The notes beneath the pieces were generated by a model. That model searched no databases and was not told the DNA's origin. It was given only the letters and a program-made list of their open reading frames with translations. Shown piece by piece: positions 47,638 through 59,924 of a stretch of DNA of 64,000 nt. The position numbers were made by a program, and so were the translations under genes. Origin of the DNA: Rhizophagus irregularis (Eukaryota > Glomeromycota > Glomeromycetes > Glomerales > Glomeraceae). The DNA lies in contig NC_089442.1 in the NCBI RefSeq assembly GCF_026210795.1, forward strand, positions 3,314,501 through 3,378,500. Reading direction: 5' to 3'. Each line of letters opens with the position of its first letter. Within the stretch, counting starts at the first letter, position 1.

Positions 47638-48899
47638 ATGGGTATTCACTCACAAAACGATGAAATACCGGTAGAAATTATAAACCGGAATTTATTATTT
47701 AACAAGAGAAATTTGTATTATAATAAAGGTAAACCTTCGTATAAAAAAAGGGAGAAATATTGTAAAAAAAAATTATCATTATCAGATTTCATAAAATGTT
47801 CCCTTTCTAAGGCCGAGAAAGCCAAGAAGAAGGCTAGAGAAGAAAAAGCTAGGGAAGATAGAAAAAAAAACTTAAGAAAGAAAGAGAAGAGAAAGCTAAG
47901 AAAGAAAGAGAAGAAAAAGCTAAGAAAGAAAGAGAAGAAAAAGCTAAGAAGGCTAGAGAAGAGAAAGCTAAGAAAGATAGAGAAGAAAAAGCCAAGAAGG
48001 CTAGAGAAGAGAAAGCTAAGAAAGATAGAGAGAAGAATAAGAATAAAAATAAGGACAAAGTTGGTGATGATGATAATAATAATGATAACAATAATAACGA
48101 TAATAACAATAATAACAATAATAACAATGATAACAATGATAACAATGATGGCAATAATGGCAATAATGGCAATGGTGGCAATGATGGTAATGTCCCTCCT
48201 CCAAATCAAACGGGAGCTCCCGAATTAACAAATACTCCAACAAATCCAAACCAAATGACTCCTGCTGCTACTTTTGCTCCTACAAATACGTATATGTCAA
48301 ACGCGTCTTCATTACCTTCCGAAGATGGTAGACAAAAATTATCAATCGCAGGTATTTCGGTGATTTCCATGATTCTTGTTGGAGTGATTGTTTTGATTAT
48401 ACTTGCCGTTTACCGAAGGAGGAATAGTATGCGAAGAGGTGCTGTGCGCCTTTATGATGAACCGGGTCAAAATGATTCTTCAGTAATACCAAGATATCTT
48501 AGTATGAGGTCATTACGCATTCCAAGCATGCCCCCAAAAGTTCAATTAACTAGACTTTCTTCAGCTACGATTCTTCTTCCTTATAGAGAGAATAACCCAT
48601 CCCCATTAAATAATAATACCAATAATCCAGCTCCATCATTCAATAATCTTAATAATAATTATCTGTCTCCATATACAAAAGTTCATAATTTATCGAGTCC
48701 TAATTCTTCGTCTTCTGGTAGTTTAAGTGTTAATGTTAATAATAATCTTGAACAAAATAGCCAAAAAACTGATTCGGTGCAATCATATTCTTCTTTAGAA
48801 AGTTCTTTTCCGATTCCACCTCAAAGAGCTGTTAATGATAATTATAATACTACTCCAACAAGTGCTACTTTTGGAGATATGTATAAATTAAAAAAATAG
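47638..48899 (+). CDS. Single-pass membrane protein with charged helical repeat and poly-Asn tract (frameshifted)
   Basis: Two frames carry one protein. Frame A, first ATG at 47638, covers MGIHSQNDEIPVEI... to KAREEKAREDRKK. After a run of nine A (47866-47874) the sense continues in the next frame: LKKEREEKAKKEREEKAKK and so on, to the stop at 48899. Adding or losing bases in the A run would join them. Order: extracellular start, about eight 8-residue units of the form EEKAKKxR (a probable single alpha helix), an Asp/Asn run (GDDDNNNDNNNN...), a Pro/Thr linker, one TM segment (ISVISMILVGVIVLIILAVY), a basic stop-transfer YRRRNSMRRG, then a Ser/Asn-rich tail. No signal peptide is seen in this exon. 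The plan matches the membrane protein at 5825-6628. The highly hydrophobic reading of the other frames is a repeat artefact. Confidence 0.6.
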
Positions 48900-50106
48900 G
48901 TTAATTGTTAATAAACATTTTAGACAGGAACTTATTTATTTATACGCTGCAAAACAATAAAAAGAATAATTCCTAATAATTTTTTTTTTACTTTTTCTTG
49001 TTGTATTTTAGTCATCTTTTTCTTTTAATCGACATACTTTTCACAACGTTCCTTCCAAATCATAATATAAATACATAGTTATTTATTTATTATTATTATT
49101 TTTTTTTTGTATAAAGAAATTTATTTACATATTGACTATGTTTTTGTGATATTTCTTTTTTTTTAAAAAAAACAGTAAAATGTTAATAAAAATGATTTTG
49201 TTTGTATAAAAGTTAGTTTTTAAACCGATCTTCAATTGTAAAATGATTTTCTTAAAAAAGAACTTATACTGCGGGACTATTTAATATTTAATTATATTAA
49301 AAAAAAGAGATTCTAACTTTAATAATGTCAAAATCTACATTGTTATATTGTATGTACGTTTAAAATGTCAATAACATTTGACAAATTTCACATCACAATT
49401 AACCCTTAAATCAACAATAAGTCACGTGATTATACAATATTCGAGGCTTTTTTGCTAATAAAAAAAAACATAGTCTGTTGATATTTAAGTCACATGCTCA
49501 AACTTTTGTTCATGTACATCTGGTATGGCTTATTAGAGGCTAAGCCATACCATATTTTTATAAATATTAATAAATTATGTAAATTTGTTTTTATTATTTA
49601 ATTTAACTAATTAATGGATTTGAAATATTTTGAAATTTTATTTTTTTGAAATACGCGGAGTTAAAAAAATGAAACGTAAAAAAAATGTAATTTAATATTT
49701 ACCTAAAAATGAATAAAAAAAAAATAATTATTTACCTTAACAGTTAATTAATATGTTTTTGATTGGTATGATTGTCTATTTTTAGTAATATATACATACG
49801 CCTACGGGTTCGTTTTTTTTTTTAAGGGTATTTTTTTTTTTTTTTCAATTTAAGGTACATTGGACCATTAAAAAACTTCAAAAAAAAAAGGTTCAAATGA
49901 AAAAATTATATTTAATTTAAAAAAAAAACAATCCTTTTAAAAGATAAAGTAGAAATTATATATTTATTTATTTTCATTCTTACTTAAATAAACCTTTTTT
50001 TTTTATAAAAAAAACAAATAACTTTAATATTAGGTTGACCTATTAGATTTGCATTTATCTCTTGGACTGCCAAGAACATAGTATATTAACGGAGATTGTT
50101 TTTTAC
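48900..50106. other. Intergenic, intersectin-like gene upstream region
   Basis: Long A and T homopolymers, a TCACGTGAT site at 49422-49430 and an inverted pair GTATGGCTTATTAGAGGCTA ... AGCCATACC at about 49522-49552. No gene supported. Confidence 0.4.
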
Positions 50107-53100
50107 ATGTACAATAATTTGCAAATAACTTATGGGCAACCCCCTTCTTCACAACCACAGATAGTTGCTGGTGCAACATCGGGAAGTGAAGGTGGAGGTC
50201 CTAATATACCTAACGGTAAGATTAACAAAAAATATAGAATATTAATTATTCTTTTATTACTTTTATTACGTTCTATACGTTCTATCTGAACAATGTCACG
50301 TACTAATATATATATTTTTTTACTAATTCGATAGTTCGCCTTTCATTCATTACCGCGCCGGATCAAACAACATTTGAGAAATTATATGTACAAGGTTGTG
50401 TAGGTGGGAAGTATTTAACAGGTAAAAAAAAAGGAATTTAATATAAATTATTTTTTTTTTTTGGATAAAGAGCCCATGATCTGTTTGATTTATTTATTAT
50501 GTATCATTTAGGTGAAGGCGCAAAAGAAATCCTTGTAAAATCAAAATTAAGTGCCGAAACACTTGCTCAAATATGGTTTGTTTATTATTTGATCTATTTT
50601 TCTATTTTTATTTTTTTTTTAGAAAAAAAAATTTCTTATTTGTTAATTTATCTTTTTTTACTTTACTTTATTTTATTATTATAATTGTTGTTTAGGAAAT
50701 TATCTAACCTTACAAAGAATAATTATCTTACTTTTCCAGAATTTGCTCTTGCTATGTATTTAACTAATTTAAAACTCAAAAAACAAGATTTACCTAATAC
50801 AATACCTGATAATATTCGTAATGAAGTAATGGGTGTTATTGAACAAATTAGAGTTATTGAGCAAGAACTTCAAAAGCTACATCAAAAACAACAGTTGCAA
50901 CAACAAGCACCACAAATTCAAAGGACCATAAGTCCTTCTCATAATCAAATGATGTCACATCCACAACAGCAACAATATACAGGGATGCAAGTGGGCCCTA
51001 ATATAGTTCAATATTCTTCAAATCCATCAGGTATTCAAAATAGTTCCATGATTTCCGGTATGATGCCTAGTATGATGCCTTTTACGCAACGTATGTTGCC
51101 ACAACAAAATCCTCCACAACAGTATAGTACAACTGGAATAGTAGGAAATGCAGAAATTCCTTGGGCTGTAACACCCGAAGAAAAAATACAATATAGAGAA
51201 ATATTTAGACAATGGGATTCACAAGGATTTGGATATTTAACAGGTAAATTACATTATTAAAAGAAATATTTTTATTTATCACCACTTAACGAAAAATTTT
51301 TTGTTTTAATAGGTGAAAAGGCTAAAGAAATTCTGTCGCAATCTGGACTACCTCAAAGTGATTTAATGCAAATCTGGTGAGCATATGATGAAATTTTTTT
51401 TTTCGCACCTTCCCAAAAAAAATAATGTGTATATTTATTAATAACTAAAAGTATTTTATATTATAAGGGAATTGTCTGATCCTAATAATAACGGAAAATT
51501 AAACCAGGATGAGTTTGCTGTTGCTATGCATTTGATTTATAGAAAATTAAATGGATATGATGTACCTACTACACTTCCTCCTGAGCTTGTTCCTCCTTCT
51601 TCAAGAGAATTATCAGAAAGTGTAAATATGATTAAGAATATGCTCAAATCTGATTCAATCCATAATTCAAGTATTGGATTAGGTACACACACTTCAGGTG
51701 CTAATTATGCGAAATCAAGAAGTTTTAATGCTACACCTACAATTAACAGAAATGATGCAACGGGATACAAACATACGGATGATGAAAATGTATACGTTTC
51801 ATCTTCAAGGTATCGAGTTCCTTCTGTACCCCGTAGCCAGAATACTTCATCTTATTCTTCTTTGTCAAAATCATCATCAATATCATCCGTATCTGAAAAT
51901 ATTGGTGAAGATAGGTCTTCAAAAATTTCAGAATTAAAAAAGCAAATTCATGAAAAACAAATTATGTTGGAAGCTTATTCATATACTGCTGATACGGCAC
52001 CAATCTCATATAATAGTTCTTATTCAAGTGATGATGTCTACGAATTGAAAAATAAGATTAAAAATATTCAGAGAGAGATTAATGAAAAAGAACGTTCAAA
52101 TCCTGAATGGCTTAATAGAGAATTTACTCGAAATTCTGAAGAATTAGGTTCTTTACTTGAGCAACACAAAAATTTAGATGATGAATTGAATAATATGCTT
52201 GTAACTATCGTTCCTGAATTAATTAGTAAGATTCGTGAAACGAGTAATAAAATTCCTGATTCTAAATTAGAACTTTTTAAATTAAGAGAAGGTAGTGGCG
52301 GAGGATCTGATTTGAACATTATTGGTACTGGTCCTGGAGGGGAAATCACGGAATCTGATAGAATTAAAGCGAAAGCACAAGCTATGATTCAAGCTCGTAT
52401 GGCTGCGATTACTGGTAAATCAGTAAATTTTGGTGGTGGTGGTAGTAGTAGTAGTATAAATCCTAGATTACTTGAAGAAGAAACTGATAGAATTAATTCT
52501 GAAAAAGCCGAACGAGAATTCAAAGTAGCAGAAATTGAAAGAAGTATCTCAAAATTACAAGATTCTGTGATAAAAGCTTCAAGGGAAAGGGAAGAAATTG
52601 AAGATAAATATCGTAAGATTGAACGTAATAAAAGAGATCGGGAAAGTGAAATGCGAAAATGGGAGGATGGTATTGGTGTAGATGATGATGTTAGCAGGTT
52701 TATTCAAGATCTTAAAAGGGATAGTTCATCATCATCTCGTTATGATTATAATAGTGATACTTATTCTTCATCCCGTGATGTTTCATATAATAGAAGATCT
52801 TCCACTTCATCTACATCTAGTTCGGTTTATACTTCTGTAAGTAATACAACTAATACACCACCTAGTTCATTATCTAAGTCTAAATCACCTGAAGAACGTG
52901 AAGCTTTTATTAAAGCGGAAGCTGAACGTAGGATGCAAGAAAAATTGAAAGCTTTGGGTGTTAAGAAGACAAGTTATTCGAAATCAAGCCCATCATCAGA
53001 TCCTGATTCGCCTACTATATCAGACCGTTTAGCGCGTGAAAAAGCTGAGGCGGCTGAAAGAAAAGCTCGTGCAGAACGTGAAGCAGAGGAACGTGAACGT

Positions 53101-56100
53101 ATAAGGACCGAAAGGCTTTTAGCTGAGAAACAAAAGAAAGCAGAGCAAGACGCTGAAAAATTACGTAAAATGGAAGAATTTGAGAAAAAAGAAGAAGAAA
53201 GAAGAAATCAATGGTTAGCGGAAGCAAAAGAACTTGAAAAAGCTAAAGACAGAAAGGCTCGTGAAAAAGAAGCAGCTATGCGTGAAAAAGAATTAGAATT
53301 AGAACGTAAAAGGGTTGAAGCAGCTGAGAAAGAGAAGAAACTTGAAGAAGAAAGGTCGGCACGTATTAAGAGAGAAGAAGAGGAACGTGCTGCAGAAGAA
53401 GAACGTAGAAGGATAGAACAAGAAGCATTAGTAGAAAATGCTAAAGCGGCCAGAGAAAAAGCAAAAAAAATGGAGGAAGAGGCTAAACAACGTGAAGAAA
53501 CTGCTAAACGTGAAGCAGAGAGAATAAAGACTAAAAGGGAAGATTCCACGTTTTCAGTTAAATCTTTTGATAGTGGCTCACAAACACCAACATTCGTAGA
53601 TTCTTCTAGCAATAATCCATTTTTGAACTTAAGCTCTCAAGAACGAAAGGTGGTGGATGCCAATGAGAATGATACTATAGAGAGTACTAATCCGTTCTTT
53701 AAGTTCACTTCTGGCGCTGCTGCTCAATCTAACGTACAATCATCACAAAATGATAAACAAGATGATGATGATGATTGGAATGTTGTTAATAATGAAGAAA
53801 GTAGTGATGATGAATTTCCTCCAGGGAATACTAAGCAACTTGCATCTAAATTATTTGGTTCTGGTTATTCATTCGAACCTCCAAATTTTGAATCAGTTAA
53901 AACTACTCCACCCCAATCAAATTCTACCCCACCTCCTTCAAAAGTACCTACGTCTAATGTAACTGCAAAATCAAATTCTATCCCAATACCGCCACCGCTT
54001 CCCTCTAATTCAAACTCTATTCCAGTACCGCCACCACTTCCTAATTCGAATGATGTCCCAATACCACCACCACTTCCTAATTCTAATGATATCCCAATAC
54101 CACCACCACTTCCTAATTCTAATGATGTCCCAATACCACCGCCGCTTCCTAATTCTAATGATGTCCCAATACCACCGCCGCTTCCTTCTAATTCAAGTGT
54201 GCCACCTGCGCCACCATTACCTACTACTTCGACTGTTCCACCGCCACCACCGCAACCGCAACAGCCATTATCTTCCGGCAACAAATCGCAATCATTACCA
54301 CTACCTTCTGGTTCACGAAACGCTTTATTAAGCCAAATTCAACAAGGAGCAAAATTAAAGCCTACGAAGACCAATGATCGTTCTTCACCCTTAGTTGGAG
54401 GTAATTATCAATGTCGTTAATTATATCAACATAATACATACATTCGGTATTAATATTAATTTTTTTTTTTCCTACTACCATTACATTAGGTAAAACTAAT
54501 GATTCTAATTCTTCTACACAAAATTCTTCCGGTGGTGTATCTCAACCAGCTGCTGGTATGGGTGGATTATCTGGACTTGGTGCCTTGTTCGCGGGTGGAG
54601 TTCCTAAATTAAAGAATCGTGGAGGAGTTGAAACTGGGAGTTCTCCCACTGAGAATGTTGCCTCTAAATCCTCCCCTCCTACCCGTCAAAAAACCATGGG
54701 AAGAAGAGTATCTACGGATTGGTTTGGTAATTTATCATCGGATCAACTTGCAGGTGAAGAAACTCCAAAACCACAATCTATTAAAACCGAAACTCCTGTA
54801 AACGAAGGAAATAACATTTTGGGGCAGAGTGTTACATCTCCTACTTCAATATCGACGGATAATGATATTGACTATTCACAAGAATTTCGTGTCAAATCTT
54901 TATTTAATTATCCTGGAACTGGTGGAGCCGATGATCTTAAATTTGATGCCGGAATTGTTTTCGTGGCTCATCCATCTAAGAATCCAAATAATGCAGAATG
55001 GTGGCATGGTTCAATTGAAGAAACCGGTTCAAAAGGATGGTTTCCAAAGAATTTTGTTGAAATTTATAAAGAAGGTAATTATTTGATTTTTTTTTTTTCA
55101 TTTATATCGTAACATCATCTTCATTAATTGTTAAATTAATTTAAACCAAAATAATAGAAAAAGAGATTTGCAAAGCCAAAGCATTATACGATTATAAAGC
55201 TCAAAACTCTACGGAACTTGATATTAAATCCGGTAACATTGTTTCCATTCTCGACAAATCTTTGAATGATTGGTGGAAAGCAGAGTTTGAAGGCTCTAAA
55301 GGATATGTACCTGCGAATTATGTCGAAGAAATTACTAGTAGTAGCGGTTAGTGTTTGACTTTAATGTAAATTATGTTCAATTTTTTTTTATTAAGTAGTG
55401 GAATGTATGTGTTTTTATTACTTCCCATTACATATTTAATTATAAATTTCAAGAAAAAAATTTTTAGAGGCTTTATGCGATATATATATGTTAAATAAAA
55501 TCCAATGTAATACTATAATTTATTTTATTTTGTCGTGCCTTGATAAATAATGAAAATATTCTTTTACGTTTTTTATTTTCTTTATTATCATTTTTCTTAA
55601 TTTATTTCGCATATGACGGCTTACAACATAGTCCTTAACAAAACGAGTACAGATGAATCAAATGAGTCAGATGGAAGTGAAGATAAAACGGATGAAGATA
55701 ATTCCAGTCAGGATGAATCCAGTAAAGATGGATCCATTTCTAAATATCATAATATCACAGAGATTGACAATAATACTACGCAAGAAAATCTTATTGAATC
55801 TTCATCTAAAAAAATTACAAAGATTTTACCAATTGATATTCCAAAAGTCAATATTCAAGGTGTAAATTCACCGACTACAAGTTCATTTAAAAGACCAACA
55901 CTTAAGGTTAATATTAATACATTAACCCCTGGTAAATTAACTAGAAAACCGAGTCTTGAAGTTGCTAGAAGTCCGAGTCCTACAAGATTATTTGGAGCAA
56001 GTCCAATTATGTCTATTCCTTGGATGCAATTGGGTGATCCTCATAAAGATCACGATAATACACATCTGGGAGTATCTCCGCCTAATCATTCACAAATTGC

Positions 56101-58306
56101 TTCGAGACCGGAGAGTCCTGTGTCACCCGGACAAGTATGCAAAACATTCTTCATTGTATTTTTGTGAAAATATTAATTATATCCTAAAATACGACTTTAC
56201 TTATTATATATTTAAATTTTTTTTTAAGGGACCTTCTGTTGTATCATGGACAAGTATTATGGATCCTGAAACGATTAAAGGTATAACAAAAGAAGATCGT
56301 AAAAGACAAGAAGCTATTTTTGAATTAATATCAACTGAGCAAAGTTATCTTCGAGATCTTCAAATGATCATTGAAGTATTTTATGGACCTTTACAAAATA
56401 TTTTAATTGAAGACGAATTAAAAATAATATTCTCAAATATTGAGGATATATTACTCTGTAATACGGCTATATTAAGTGATTTAGAGCAAAGACAAAAAGA
56501 TGATAAGTTATTCGTTAAAAACGTTGGAGATATACTTTTAAAGCATTCAGATGATTTAGTGTGTTATGAAATATATTGTGGTAAACAATTAAATGCAAGT
56601 AAATTTTTACAAAATAAACGTAATGTAAATAAAACATTTTCGGAATTTCTTAAGGTAAAATTTTTTTTTTTTTTTTTACGAATATAACAATAATATTATG
56701 ATTATGTAATCATCAATGACTATTGTTTGTTACTAAATATGGTTAATTAATATATTATAGAAAGCCCAACAGGATCCACAATGCGGATCATTAGATTTAT
56801 CAAGCTTTTTATTAAAACCTATGCAGAGAATAACAAGATATCCCTTACTTATACGACAGGTATCAAAATTTGTATGTTTTCCTTTCATTACGAATTTTTC
56901 CATTAAATTGATTTTTTTTTTGTCCTTTATTTTTTAGATATTACATTATACGAATAAAAATGATTCAGATCAAGAGGATTTGATGAAAGCTTTACATAAA
57001 GCTGAAACTATTTTGGAGTCTACCAATGAGGCAGCACGTGAACAAGAAAATAAACTTAAATTAACAGAAATCTCAAAATTAGTGGATCTTGAAGATCTAG
57101 AAGAGGTGAGAATAATTATTATCTTATATTCTTTTTTTTAATAAATTGATAACTAATTAAATTTATTTATTTTTATAAAGAAATTGGATTTAACGAGTAC
57201 AACTCGATCCGTTGGAAAAAGACAATTTATTCTTGAAGGAGCACTTAAAAAAGCAAAGAGTGGTAGAAATTTATATGGTTATTTATTTAATGATTTATTA
57301 TTACTTACGCAACATAATAAAAAATCAGTTGCAAAAGGATATCAATATGCATTATATAAACCGGTAAGATCATATAAATTTTAATTATTATTATTATTCT
57401 TATCCTTATTCTATATATAATTATTATTAATTTATGAATTTTTCTTTTTTTTTTGTTATAGCCAATACTATTGAATGAAATAGTTGTAAAAAGAGGTCAA
57501 GGTTCGTATTTTTATGGAAATTCCATTCTTTCTACTTGATATTCTTTTTAATAATCTTTGGATTTTATGGATTTTGTAGATGAAACATTTCAGATTCTTC
57601 ATATCGGGGATGTTATCAATCTGAAAGCAATTAGTATTTCTGCAAAACAGCAGTGGGTCAATCAACTAGAAACTGCAAATGGATATTGTCTAGAAGTTGA
57701 AAATCAAAAACGAAAAAAAGGCACGTATTAAATATTGATATTTGTAATTTAACATAAATTATTTATTAATTATTATTTTGATCTTAATATATAACAGAAA
57801 ATTTGACACCAATTAACAGTATTGGTACTTTAAAAGTAACAGTATATGAAGCTGTAATACCAATTGATGCAAATGGTTAGTTTTTAAGTGTTTTGATTTT
57901 TGTATTCTTATTAATTGTAAAATTTAATTTTCGTAAAACTTTTATTTTCTATGATAAAGAAAAAAATAGCGTGAATACATATTGTCAAGTACAATTAAAT
58001 AGACAAATCTTCAAAACAAAAAACGTAAAAGCTGATATATTTCCTCATTGGAATCAGGTATTTAATAAAATTTTATAAAAGAATGTTTACAAAATTATTA
58101 AAATTTATTATATAAATAATTTAATTTTTTAAAAAAAAAAAAAATTTATATTTCTGTAGTATTTAATGTTTTCTGTTACAACTTTGGAAGATACGTTAAA
58201 ATTATCAGTATATCAATATGATAAGTATTCAGAAGATGGTAAGTAATTAAAATTAAATTATTATTATTTAATTTATAATTGAATGTTATTATATTCAACT
58301 TTATGA

Positions 58307-58337
<31 letters not shown>

Positions 58338-58501
58338 TTATTTTTAATATAGAATACTTGGGTAAAGCTGAAATAAAATTACATTTTCTTGAGCATTATG
58401 CAGGAAATGAAACCGATAAAATTAAATTACAATTACAAGAAGTTGAACCGGGAAGACCATTCGGATCTATATCTGTATATTTAAATTATAAACCATTTTA
58501 A
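50107..58501 (+). CDS. Pan1/intersectin-like endocytic scaffold with RhoGEF, PH and C2 domains
   Basis: Nineteen exons splice in frame to 2180 residues: 50107-50215, 50335-50421, 50512-50575, 50696-51243, 51313-51376, 51468-54400, 54490-55074, 55158-55346, 55632-56134, 56229-56654, 56761-56859, 56938-57105, 57181-57363, 57462-57501, 57580-57720, 57798-57875, 57960-58057, 58160-58238, 58353-58501. Domains: EH1 about 40-130; EH2 about 243-335 with EF loop [12 protein letters not shown]; coiled coils at about 640-685 and 763-982; NPF motifs at 1007 and 1032; an acidic DDDDDWN near 1057; repeated PIPPPLP about 1120-1220; WH2 ([14 protein letters not shown]) near 1250; [14 protein letters not shown] near 1310; SH3 about 1400-1462 and 1469-1522; DH about 1715-1895 with [17 protein letters not shown] about 1930-2045; C2 about 2050-2175. 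It should link endocytic coats to Arp2/3 actin assembly and Rho/Cdc42 activation at the plasma membrane. The alternative is two genes split at the long intron after exon 8. Confidence 0.85.
55347..55631 (+). other. Long intron 8 of the scaffold gene, with an in-frame stop at the donor
   Basis: The donor GTTAGT creates GGT TAG directly after the second SH3 domain, so an unspliced transcript would end there. At 285 bp it is the longest intron in the gene; the others are about 60-125 bp. An in-frame ATG (55613) precedes the acceptor, so the downstream RhoGEF half could also begin on its own. Confidence 0.5.
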
Positions 58502-59924
58502 TATTTAATTAATTAATTCATTTATTTAAATTAATTTATTATTATTATAAAATATATCATCATTATTATTTATTATTATTGCATAATTCTTTTCATTTTT
58601 GTTTTTTGTTGTTATTTATTTATTATGTTATTATTATAAATAGTTAATTATTGTAATTGTAGTTAGTAAAAATTTTTTTTTTATTTTATAGTTTAATTTA
58701 ACTATTCATAAATCTGATTAATTAATTTTTATAATAAATAATCATTGTCTCTACATAATCATGCTTTTATATGATACTAGAATTTCTAATTTTTTATGGA
58801 AAGAGTATTGGGAAAATAGTCAGGTGATAATATGCTGAAACAACTTGTGCCAAACTGTTAATCGGGCGCGTGTCCAATGAACACGTGATTTACATACAAA
58901 AAAACGATAAATACGTCTCTTTTATTCCTTAACCAGTGAGCTCTTTACCGTGAAATAGATTGATGAACTGATGATCGAATATGTAAATAAGCAAAAGTCA
59001 CTTTCAATTGCATTTCATTTTGATCCTAAATTAAAATTGTTAGATCATATATATCTTCAAGTTCTAATTTCTTCGAGGATTGAGTCAATTAGTACAGATG
59101 TTCATAAGTAAAGCAAGTTAGATTAAATTAGCTTAAGAATCAATATATATAAAGAAATTCAACCAGAATAAATTTATTATAGTATTGTGATCGATTTCTT
59201 TAATCATAAGCCATAACTCGAATAGAAAAACAATTACACAAGTTGGCATAATAATATCTTGCATCTGTCATAATGAGCCTATTATAATTAGTTCATTCCA
59301 TCCAAATGGCGGCTTCAATGTGATAAAGAATTTTATACAAGTTATCTTCCAGGTCTTATGAGCAATACATGTGAATCTTGCGCTCATCTAACTCAAAAAA
59401 ATAAATAAACGAAAATGATCTTTATTTTATTTAAATATTAAATTAACATTTACACAAGTTTGAATATAAGCTGGATTTCATATTCTGTTTTTACCACGAT
59501 ATCGGATTTTATTTATATAATATCCAAAGATTATTCGAGGAAATAAAGTCAAACTGATCGGAATTTACATAAGATGGTGCACTTTTTTGAATGGGATGTT
59601 GGAAATAGAATGCATTTTATTATGGTAAATGAGTAATTTTATTAATATTTTTCTTATAATAAATATAAATATATAAAAATATAGAAGGAACAAGTCAAGT
59701 AAGCTATAATTTAAGGTACTAATATAAAAAATTCAATCAATTAAATCGTTTAAAACTTATTTTAATTGCAAAATTTTGCTAAATTTATATTATGTTGTAG
59801 TCTCAATTCGTGAAACCACTTATTGATCTTTTCATTCATTCCTAGTTCTTAAATTTTTTTGAGACGATTAAAGATATCAGTTTCCTGTAATTTTTACATT
59901 GGTATATCAGGTACAAAGGTGATT
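58502..59924. other. Intergenic, contains a repeat related to 61090-61280
   Basis: 58740-58920 and 61090-61280 are degenerate direct copies. Shared features in the same order are AATCATGCT, a TTAGAAATT/CTAGAATTT block, an AAACAACT block and an ACACGTGATTT/TCACGTGATTTTA end. No gene supported. Confidence 0.4.

Noticed and set aside
47718-48249. Minus-strand and alternate-frame ORFs of hydrophobic or His/Cys/Tyr-rich sequence
   Set aside because: They are antisense or off-frame readings of the Lys/Glu and Asn codon repeats of the membrane-protein gene; simple repeats open all frames.
52068-54284. Antisense ORFs within the large scaffold exon (Gly-rich and Ser-rich)
   Set aside because: Reverse readings of Pro-rich and Glu/Lys-rich coding repeats.
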